This document shows, piece by piece, positions 8,659 through 18,200 of a stretch of 64,000 bases of DNA. Position 1 is the first letter of the stretch. The number at the start of each line of letters is the position of its first letter. The notes under the pieces are model-generated. The model did no database searches, was not told where the DNA came from, and was given only the letters and a program-made list of their open reading frames with translations. Source of the stretch: Bacteroidales bacterium (GTDB lineage: Bacteria; Bacteroidota; Bacteroidia; Bacteroidales; Bacteroidaceae); NCBI GenBank assembly GCA_015654535.1, contig JAATGU010000094.1, positions 27,223-91,222 of the forward strand, in the 5' to 3' direction. The translations under genes were made by a program, and so were the position numbers.

Positions 8659-9897
8659 ATGAAAAAAAAATTCAAGTTGTTTTTAATTTTTGTATCGATG
8701 TATATCGTATCCTCTTCTTCTTTATTTGCACAGGAAATCCTGCAAACAGGCGGAAAAAAAATGCCTTCTGTCTGGATTGATAAAGACACACACCACAAAG
8801 TAATGCGACTGACGCAACGGGATGGGAATAGCGCCAGCTTCTATTTCCATAACAATCCTTTTATCAGTGGAGATGGGAAGACTGGAGACCGAATGGTATT
8901 TTACGGCAATGATAAATATAAGGCAGATGGCGTAGGAATGCAGTTGTTTACGGTGAACCTTTCCAATTTAAAAATCACTCAACTTACGGATAAACGATTT
9001 CGTAAAAACGGCGAAATTGTCGGAAAAAAGAACCACAACGTTTATTATCAGGTGAATGATTCTATTTTTGCAATCAATATAGATTCCCGCAAAACGTCTT
9101 TAGTATTTGTCTTTCCACAGGACTTTAAAGGTGGAATTACTACTTTAAATTCCAACGAAACCCTGTTAGGTGGAGTATGGGCTTCCGATGCTGAAAAAGA
9201 AATATCTCGAAAAAATCCGTTAAAACATGATTATTTCAACAAGATATATGATGCAAAACTTAAAAGGACTTTATTTACTATTGACTTGAATACGAAAAAG
9301 CTGACAAAATTATTTTCCGATACTGCCTGGTTGAATCATGTGCAATTTTCACCAGCCGATCCTAAATTAATGATGTTTTGTCATGAAGGTCCCTGGCACA
9401 AAGTAGACAGGATTTGGACGATTAATATCGATACGAAGGCTGTGAAGTTGATGCATAAGCGTACGGTAAATATGGAAATTGCAGGACATGAATGGTTTAG
9501 CCCTGATGGTAAGATAATTTGGTATGACCTTCAACAACCTCGCGGAGAAACATTTTATGTGGGAGGAACGGATGTAAATAGCGGAAAAGAAATCAAATAT
9601 AAATTTGACAGAGACCAATGGAGTGTTCATTATACTATTTCGCCTGATCAAAAACTTTTTGCAGGGGATGGTGGTGACTCCACAGCTGTAGCAAAGGCGA
9701 AAGATGGTAAGTGGATTAACCTCTTTATTCCGGAAGGAGATCATTTTAAGTATGAACACCTTGTAAATATGAATAATCATCAATATCACCTGGAACCAAA
9801 TGTTCATTTCTCTCCAGACGGAAAATGGATAATATTCCGGGCGAATTTTGAAGGATTTGAAAGCGTATATGCTGTAGAAATTGCAAAAAGCAAATAA
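8659..9897 (+). CDS. oligogalacturonate lyase-like protein (PL22-type)
   Basis: WIDKDTHHKVMRLTQRDGNSASFYFHNNPF...FCHEGPWHKVDRIWTINIDTK...GHEWFSPDGKIIWYD. Confidence 0.85.
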   Translation: MKKKFKLFLIFVSMYIVSSSSLFAQEILQTGGKKMPSVWIDKDTHHKVMRLTQRDGNSASFYFHNNPFISGDGKTGDRMVFYGNDKYKADGVGMQLFTVNLSNLKITQLTDKRFRKNGEIVGKKNHNVYYQVNDSIFAINIDSRKTSLVFVFPQDFKGGITTLNSNETLLGGVWASDAEKEISRKNPLKHDYFNKIYDAKLKRTLFTIDLNTKKLTKLFSDTAWLNHVQFSPADPKLMMFCHEGPWHKVDRIWTINIDTKAVKLMHKRTVNMEIAGHEWFSPDGKIIWYDLQQPRGETFYVGGTDVNSGKEIKYKFDRDQWSVHYTISPDQKLFAGDGGDSTAVAKAKDGKWINLFIPEGDHFKYEHLVNMNNHQYHLEPNVHFSPDGKWIIFRANFEGFESVYAVEIAKSK

Positions 9898-10040
9898 TAA
9901 TTAAACAGTCAGCTGATTGAAAAAAGCAGGATTTATACATTAAACGACAGGGAAGTTATCCCAAACAGGATAGCTTCCTTTGAATAAAGTAAAAAATGAG
10001 TTGTAAATCATGCTCTTAAAGAACTAATTTGTAAAATATA

Positions 10041-10091
10041 AACTATTTGTTTTAGACTAAATTTCTTAACTTTAGTCTAAAACAAATAGTT
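10041..10091. terminator. 21-bp perfect inverted repeat, probable terminator or small mobile remnant
   Basis: aactatttgttttagactaaa / tttagtctaaaacaaatagtt with 9-nt loop tttcttaac, downstream of the PL22 gene. Confidence 0.6.
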
Positions 10092-10434
10092 CTTTTATAA
10101 ACAAATACTTGTTAGTCTATTTTGGTTAGGCAAGCAACTGAATTTACATAATTTGCTGGCAAATACTGAAATACCAATTTTAAAGTGCATTAGTAATGAA
10201 TCTATTCATTACAATGTGTAACAGGAAGACAGCTTTTATCTGGAAGGTTCTGGAAAAATTGATTCTTCTATCAATTGAAAAGACTCCTAATGATTTGGAG
10301 TTATAAAAGCGGTATTTATTAGTTGTTTTTATATTAAATGATTTATTTATAATACTGATAATCATTATATTTATAACAAAAAATAGACATGAATATCCAA
10401 TAAGTCTTTCTCAATAGAAGAATTACATCGTCAA

Positions 10435-10731
10435 TTAGGACATAAACGTTAACTGGAGATATGGAATTACTCCAAAGTCTGATTCCCAGCCATAATCGCC
10501 CAAGCTGCTATAGCAATACAAAGTATCTGGACTAATGCCCTCTGCATCAATACTACATTGATACAATGTGTCAGCACTTGTGATATGCATCCACCAAAGT
10601 TGCTGACAAACAATTTCTTTATTTGATTTATTAGCTAACGTAATGCAGCGATGTCCGTTATCCTTACTCGGACAAGCGCACAGCAAAATACTTGCTGCGA
10701 TCAGTGTTATTCCTATTCTGAACTGTTTCAT
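10435..10731 (-). CDS. truncated duplicate of the lipoprotein at 11811-12242
   Basis: MKQFRIGITLIAASILLCACPSKDNGHRCITLANKSNKEIVCQQLW... near-identical to the downstream-of-rhs lipoprotein until PYLQL, then ends. Confidence 0.8.
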   Translation of the reverse strand: MKQFRIGITLIAASILLCACPSKDNGHRCITLANKSNKEIVCQQLWWMHITSADTLYQCSIDAEGISPDTLYCYSSLGDYGWESDFGVIPYLQLTFMS

Positions 10732-10734
10732 AGC

Positions 10735-10866
10735 TTATCTTATTTTACACGGTTATTATTGTAATATATTCCATTTGCAATTCCAACTTCCTGGGCATAG
10801 TAGCCATAGGCAAATTCCAGCAACCCCGCTCCTTCTATCTGCCCCTGCCGCTTCTCAGAGCTTTGA
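10735..10866 (-). pseudogene. displaced rhs fragment (rhs core piece fused to rhs 3' end)
   Basis: gggcatagtagccataggcaaattccagcaaccccgctccttctatctgcc resembles rhs 14151-14203; gttattattgtaatatattccatttgcaattccaa resembles 12267-12301. Confidence 0.75.
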
Positions 10867-11466
10867 TTAAAACCTATACCCGATTCCAATATTCACTCCT
10901 ATTTGCGTTAATTTTTCATCAAAGCTGGAAGAAGTATTATTAGTGGCGAGACCTAACATATTCAACTGTACCTGCGGAGATATTGATAAAGATATTCCTG
11001 ACTTCAATGTGTATTCCGCCCCTAAACCAGCTAATCCTCCAAGCCCCCAAGTATATCCCTTATACGGGTGATAATTCAGGCTGATTCCGCCTTTCGCATA
11101 CAAATATTTTCCAAAATGGTATTTTATACATATCGGGACAGAAAATATACCAAACGAATCATCATAATTAGATGAATTTGAATATCCTGACATATATCTG
11201 GTTGACATAAAATTCAGCCGATATAGGGTGGCGGTAAGCCCAATACAAAATTCCGAGACTTTAGATGTTCTGTAGGCGTAATCAAATGCTATGCTAAAAT
11301 AATCTTTGCTTTTGTAATTTTTCTCACTTAAATATTCCAATCGGCTACTTGAATAGCTAGACTTTCCATAAGAAAGATGTCCGCCAAGATAATATTTTTT
11401 TTGCTCCTGCGCAGAAAGAATGGTTGTTATGGATATAAGAAAAATTATTAGTAAATGCTTTTTCAT
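10867..11466 (-). CDS. outer-membrane beta-barrel protein
   Basis: Signal peptide MKKHLLIIFLISITTILSAQ; alternating strands and C-terminal aromatic VNIGIGYRF. Confidence 0.7.
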   Translation of the reverse strand: MKKHLLIIFLISITTILSAQEQKKYYLGGHLSYGKSSYSSSRLEYLSEKNYKSKDYFSIAFDYAYRTSKVSEFCIGLTATLYRLNFMSTRYMSGYSNSSNYDDSFGIFSVPICIKYHFGKYLYAKGGISLNYHPYKGYTWGLGGLAGLGAEYTLKSGISLSISPQVQLNMLGLATNNTSSSFDEKLTQIGVNIGIGYRF

Positions 11467-11569
11467 TGTAATAATAAGTATTATAATTATTTCATTTATC
11501 TATGTTTAGATATCATATATCCACCATCATATTTCTTCCTAAAGTAATTCCAGATGTAAAGTATAGAGC

Positions 11570-11650
11570 CAGCTGTATCCACCTAACCCTGTTTTGAATG
11601 AAATATTGCCGTTGGTGGCATAATTCATCTGCATCACGTCGGTGGAGCAT
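11570..11650 (-). pseudogene. displaced rhs-core fragment
   Basis: aatattgccgttggtggcataattcatctgcatcacgtcggtgga nearly matches agattgccgttggtggcataatccatctgcatcacgtcagtgga at about 13750-13793. Confidence 0.8.
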
Positions 11651-11810
11651 ATATTGTGAATAAAATAAAACGAGATTGTTTCATAAATCTTATGATATTG
11701 GAAAAGAAATTAGTTATTGTTGAACTTTATAAAATCCTCTCAGATGAGCCAAAGTAACTCACCTGAGAGAATAGATTTGGTTTATAAAGCGCGGATACAG
11801 TCGTATGGAT

Positions 11811-12242
11811 TTACTCCTCCGGTGGATACACCACCGTCCAGTTCATCCGTTGCAAATCTTCCAGTTTTAGCCGATAGCGATGCAAAATGGGAACATATTT
11901 ACGAATTGTATCACAAGGCTCTCCTAAATATTTACTATAAGTTTCTGCATCCATAATCAATAACTGGAGATATGGAATTGCTTCAAAGTCTGATTCCCAG
12001 CCATAATCGCTCAGGCTGCTATAGCAATACAAAGTATCTGCCCGAATGCCCTCTGCACCAATGTGACACTGATACAATGTATCTGCATTTGTAATACTTC
12101 CTGACCATAATGCTTGACAAACAATTTCTTGATCGGATTTATTAGCTAACGTAATGTACTGATGTCCGTTATCCTTACTCGGACAAGCACACAGCAAAAT
12201 ACTTGCTGCGATTAGTGTTATTGCTATTCGAAACTGTTTCAT
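11811..12242 (-). CDS. lipoprotein directly downstream of the rhs toxin-like gene, candidate immunity protein
   Basis: Lipobox LLCAC; starts 44 bp after the rhs stop; a truncated duplicate with attached rhs fragment lies at 10435-10731. Confidence 0.6.
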   Translation of the reverse strand: MKQFRIAITLIAASILLCACPSKDNGHQYITLANKSDQEIVCQALWSGSITNADTLYQCHIGAEGIRADTLYCYSSLSDYGWESDFEAIPYLQLLIMDAETYSKYLGEPCDTIRKYVPILHRYRLKLEDLQRMNWTVVYPPEE

Positions 12243-12285
12243 TTTTTATCTTATTTTATTTTACACGATTATTATTGTAATGTGT

Positions 12286-15200
12286 TCAATTTGCAATTCC
12301 AATACTCACAACGCCAACGGAACCAATTAACCAAGATGCAGTGTCGTACCACTTGGCATGCAAGGTTAAGCTATTATTTATCAAATCTATAGTCTCAGAA
12401 TTGTTGTAATCATAATATGTATTCCTTGTTGCTGTGTGATTAACGTCTAAAGGATTTTTCCAGAAATTCCAACCTTGTTGTACTCCACTTTTTATATTTT
12501 CATTATATTGCTTTTCAGTTTGATAGAAACCATCCACATGTTCGTTGAAATAGAGGAATGCCCTACGGTTAGCATCTTGTTCAAATGGTTGATATCTATG
12601 TTTATTACCGTTTTTATCAGCACTCATTAAACTTGGTATGCCAACTCTAGGAAGATAGCCCCATCCCATGGATTGACTCTGTAGGTAGTGACCATATTCA
12701 TGCTGAAACAAGGGGTTGTTGGGATCTGCAGCAATTTCTCTGTTTCCGACAATATAACTACCCAATGTAACGGCAGTTTTACCCCAATTTCGGCCACTGG
12801 TCACGGTAGCGCCTCCCCAATAGTCTACCTGATCCACCTGCCCGGCATAATTGGAAAACTGTGCCCAATTATAGCCAACCAAAGTTTGAGGTAATTGCCA
12901 TGTAAAACGTGATGTCACTTCCCACAACCGTCCCAAAAAACTTTTATTGCTATCGGAAGCAAATAGACCACCAAATATCTTCACTTCGTTTACTCCACCT
13001 TGCCAGCCTGTTTCGAAAGGATTTTTGCCATTAAATAGTCCTTTGAAGAAACCAAAAGTATAGCCAAATATAAATTCGCCATTCGGATCTGTATACTTCA
13101 GTGGATTATTCAAGCAATAGGAATACCGGTTGAAATTCTGGCTGAAATCCGACATCTGCACAAACGGGTCAGGACTCAGGAAGCGTCCCAGTATGGGATC
13201 ATAGAGCCGTCCATTCATATTGATCAGGTCGAACTCCGGCAGATGTTCATGCCCCGTGTAGCCACGATGGAAAGCAAAAGTATTGTTCGTTATGGTTTGC
13301 TTGCCCCATACATCGTAGGAAGCTTTGAACACTTCCGTGCCATTACCGTCAACCAGCTTCACAATGCTGCCCAAATTGTCAGCGCAGGAATAGTAAATCT
13401 TATCGTCCACGTTGTCCTGCTTCACATAGATAGCACCACCCTCCAGGTAGTATAACCGGCTCGTCACACCGTCCTTGGTTATCTGCTCATAGTCTCCGGC
13501 AAATATAGAGGTTTTTATGGAAACATCATTCTGTTTGAGCACGGTTTTCCATCTTTCCTGGTCGGGACCATAGGTAAAGTCCAGACGGTATCCGCTCTTT
13601 GTGTCCGTAATAGTTTGTATCTTTCCAAATGCATTGAATGTAGTTGACTGAGTCGATTGGGAAATCAGGTTGCCGCTGTTTTCTACTCCCCCCACGGCAT
13701 GAGGTTTAGACGCAAGATAGGTGTATGCTCCCACACCCGTCTTCGATGAGAGATTGCCGTTGGTGGCATAATCCATCTGCATCACGTCAGTGGATCCTTC
13801 CTTGACAGAGGTGAGGCGGTCGAGGTTATCATAAGTGAATGTCTCCGCTTGATCCAGCATTCCCGAGCGGGAAGTCAGGTTGCCGGTGGCGCCATCGAAC
13901 ACGAAATCCATATTGTGCAACACCCCGGTGCCTTTCAGCGTTTTCAAATTGGTGAGCAGGCCTTGCGAATTGCGGGTTTCGGCGGTAGTCAGCGTTCCAC
14001 CCAAGCGGGTGATAGTGACCGTGCCGGTAGCTCCTGCCAATTCCCACAAGGTTTGTGCATCTGTCGATACTTTTTCCAGATTTCCATAGGCATCGTATTG
14101 CTTATTGACAGCCAAACTGCCCGGATAAGTGATCCGACTGAGCTGTCCTTGGGCATTGTAGCCATAAGTAAATTCAAACGAACCCGATCCTTCTATCTGC
14201 CGTTTTTCGGAAGTGGTACGACCATACGTGTCGTAAGCATATTCCTGGTAGTTGTTTCCAGTCTGTTCCTTCACCAATCGCAGCAACTCATTGCCCGATG
14301 TGCCGTAGGCGTAGGTAGTGACAACACCATCCACTGTGGACGTGGTAAGCCGTCCGAGGTCATCATATTCATTGACGGTGACTTTTCCCCGGCTATCCTC
14401 TTGCCTTGTCAACCTTCCGGCAGCATCGTAATTATAGGTAATGGTACCGGCATTGGGATCAGTCAGTGTACGCTGGGTTCCCGTGTCGTCATAAGTCATG
14501 GAGAAAACAGCCCCTTCGGCGGTAACCGTTTTGGGCTTGCCAAGCGATGTGCAGGCATAAGTTATTGTCGCCACCGGATCGGTAACCAATTTCAAGCCAC
14601 CCCAGGCATCGTAAGTCTTGGTATAGGTTCGTCCGTTGGTGGTAGTGGACACCGTGCGATTGCCATAGCTGTATGAGGTGCTTTGCCCGGCACTGTTGCT
14701 TTGAGTGCTTACCCGTCCGCGTCCGTCGTAGGTGAAGCTTTCGGTGGTGGTGAGATTACCGGTCTGCGACTGTTTTTGTGTCACTTGTACTTTGTCATTG
14801 TAGGCCGTTGTCTTTTGAATGTTCAACCCTTTTTCGCCGATTGATTCAACTAACACTTCACGTCCCTGATTGTCATACCAGGTTTTCACCCAAGGTTGCC
14901 CTGTTCCCTGAACAAGGGTAAAATACCGCTTGCCGGACTTGTTGTTCCATCCTCTGCTGAAAGTAGTTTTTCTACCGTCCGGCAAGAGGGTAGATGTGCG
15001 GTTGCCCCAGTTATCATAGGTATGAGTGGTTGTCAGTGGATAGGATGGATCGCTTTCATCCTTTTCTGTCAGTACATTCCCCCAATTGTCATAGGTAAAG
15101 GTGCTTACCGATGACTCCGGTGATGTGTAATTTTTTACCACAAAGCGTTTGGTGGCGTCATAATCTACATATTTGGTGACAGGCTTTATACCCGAACCGG

Positions 15201-18200
15201 AGGTAACAGATGTTAATACATTTCCAAACGAGTCGCAGGTGTAATTGGCTGTTGAGGGCATGGAAGATCCATAATTATCAACAACTTGCTCTTTCCAACC
15301 ATTGGCCTGATTGTATGTAATAGCTGTTTTTTGAGTAAATATGGAAGCATCGTCCGGATGCTTCTGTATCCGTGTAATCAGTTGAGGTTTGTAGGAATTT
15401 CCAGCTAAGACATAGTCTCCATATCGTACGGTTTTATACATGCTTCCCCCGAAATCGGTTGTTTCTTCCTCCGGATAGCCGTACGTGGCATTGACCTGAT
15501 AAGTAGTGGTAACCGTATTTCCATCCAGATCCTTTTCCGTCTTGGAAGACGGATAAGCAAAATACTTCTTCGCGCCTTTATCCACAACGGTCAATGTGAC
15601 GTTTGTTTCGGCCGTTGCCCCGTCCACGGTCGTTTTCGTATAGGTTTGGAAAGGGATGTAGAACGAGGTATTCCATGCTTTAACACCCGATTCGATCACC
15701 GTGCCAAGCGTGGTGTTACTGGTTGTTTGCGATGTCATGCCCAACAGGCCTTTGCCCTGAAGGTGTACTTTCAGCCCGCTGTATTGATAGTTGGTGGTCA
15801 CGCTTCCGGCAGCTCCGTTGTTAGCCGTAACGGTTTTTACGGCATGGATAGGCAGAGTGTAATCCGCCATGGGATAAGTGCTTCCGGTACCTTTGGTGTA
15901 GATGCCTCCATTGACGAACGATGCATAAGTAATGCTTGTTGTGCTGCCGTAGCCATCGGTCACGGATGTTACCTTACCTCTGTCGGCATTGAAACTTGTG
16001 TTTCGGTATAAATGCCATGAGGGATCACTATCGGCATTTGTACTGCTATAACAATTGTATCCGTAGTTCATCAATTCAAGCTGCCCGTCACCGTTGAAAT
16101 CACCCAACATGTAACGCGATGAAAGGCCGTCCTCCTCTCGATTGGAAGTTGCCACACTCACCTGAGTAAGCGCACTTCCACTCGAACGCATCCAATAGGT
16201 GTAGGTACTGCTGAACTTACCCCAAGTACTGAATAAGTCTTTCTTCTTTGTGTACATTGATTTTCTTATTACCACATCCGATTTGCCGTCGAAATCAAAA
16301 TCATATACGAGACAATCAAACTTGCCGTTATCCTTGTCCGTAAAATCCTGATCGTAAATATCCAATGTACATACCTGAGTTTTGGAAAAAGTCCCGTTTC
16401 CGTTATTCAGGGCAAAATACCATTTGTTGTCTCCAGTGGCATCCATCAGAAAATCCGATAGCCCGTCGCCATTGAAATCTCCCTGACGAATCATCCACAC
16501 ATTACCGATATTGGTTCCTATTGTTTTTTTGCTATCCGAAAGGGTGGAACTGGATATTCCGTTGCCTTGATTCCAGAAAATAGTGTATCCGCCATCGTAA
16601 AATACCAGAACGTCAGTTAATCCGTCACCATTGAAGTCGGAAGCAAACATATTTTCCGGTTTGGAAGGCAGAGTGAGATCAAAGGAAGCACTATACAAAG
16701 TTTTACTTTGGTCTAATCCAAAAATAGAACAAGGATATTTGTTTGAGCTCTGTCCTTTTTCCATGAAAACAATATCACTCTTTCCGTCATTATTAAAATC
16801 ACCTGTAGAGTACGAAGGCATCTCGCTACTGTATTTCAAATTATAACGTACAACATTGTTGTTCAGGATTCCGCCGATAAATTTATATTCCACCGCTTTA
16901 TAATTTATATCTGAAATAATGGAAACATTTGGAATCAATAATTCGTTAATGCCATCTCCATCAAAGTCAAGCACGGAAGTTCCACCTTTTTGCTCTGTCC
17001 AATCTCCCAAATGGAAACTTGCTCCTAAAGAATAATTAGTACCACTGGTATATTGAATGTTTCCGTTGGCATCCAATGAAGCCCAATACACATAACCATA
17101 GGTATCATAAGTAAATGAGTTTGATCCTGCTGGAATTTCAACCGGGGATATTCCCACCATATCCGTTAATCCATCACCGTTTAAGTCGGCGGAAACAAAT
17201 TGTTGATTGGAAAATGCGACCGATGGATAAGATGATGCCGAATTCACAGTCGGTTGGCTAACCGATTGAGCAAAAGACGGCAAGAACAACCAGTTTAATT
17301 TAATCGGCTTCAACGCTTCGCCGGCACCGTTCTTTGTTTGCACACTTGTCAGGCGGGAAAATTTAGTGTAGGAACCGTCATTAGTCACATCGTATTGCAT
17401 TTCGTAACTGCGGTACGTGCTACTTCCTGATTTGCTTGTAATGGTTTTCAGGCGGTAGATCATATTGCCTTTTACACTTTCTTCTAACACATAAGACTGG
17501 TCATTGTCGACCCGGTTTTCGTAGCCAAAAATGACGGTGTTTTGCAAACTGTTGGCCTCATTCTTGTTGCTTCCGTAAGTAATAGTAGACGGATAAATAA
17601 CGTAGTTTATATTACTGTAACTGTAAGTCATGTAATTGCCTAAGGGATCTTCCGCATAGTTGATATACCAAGCATTGATTCTAGGCGAACCGTTGAAGGT
17701 ATAGCTTTGGCAAGCCGAAGAGGTATTGCCATAGTAGTATTTCATTCCATTGGCTGATTGAACTTCAAACCATGTATTGGCTGTTGTCGTATTGTATGTC
17801 CCATGAACGATTACTTTTGTAAAAGGATCGGATTCCGAATAATAGATAGCTCCTTCCTGCCCGGCCGTGCCCGAAACATAAATCAAGCGTTGTCCGTCCA
17901 GCAAATAAGCCTCATCTGCCAGGTGAGTCAAACTCTTGGCTGTACCATCATGGTAGATGTCTTTCGGTGCCCGCGTGATAACCGAAAATCCGGACAAATT
18001 ACATCCCCAACCAACTATCCCATTTCCAGACTGACTGTTATAAACAATAGCCGACGACGGCTGCATGCCGCCTACTCCAGGCGGAACTTCAATGGGAATG
18101 GAATAAGTAGCTCCGCCTGTAGGCGACACATTCAATGTTCCTCCGGGAGAACCTACGGCTTCCGGTTCCGAACTGTAACTATTGGGAATATCCGGGTAAT

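Noticed and set aside
10041-10091. 21-bp perfect hairpin as a regulatory RNA or mobile element
   Set aside because: Position and 9-nt loop fit a terminator-like structure; no evidence for anything more.
10180-10365. 61-aa minus-strand ORF in the gap after PL22, including a 9-bp palindrome gtaatgaat-ct-attcattac
   Set aside because: AT-rich with no domain; the palindrome is short and common in AT-rich sequence.
11717-11956. 79-aa plus-strand ORF
   Set aside because: Antisense to the 3' end of the lipoprotein gene and AT-rich intergenic; no signal of coding.
13849-14676. 275-aa plus-strand ORF (and other plus-strand ORFs across 12.7-19 kb)
   Set aside because: Antisense to the rhs YD-repeat coding frame; low-complexity translation explained by the repetitive GC-richer rhs core.
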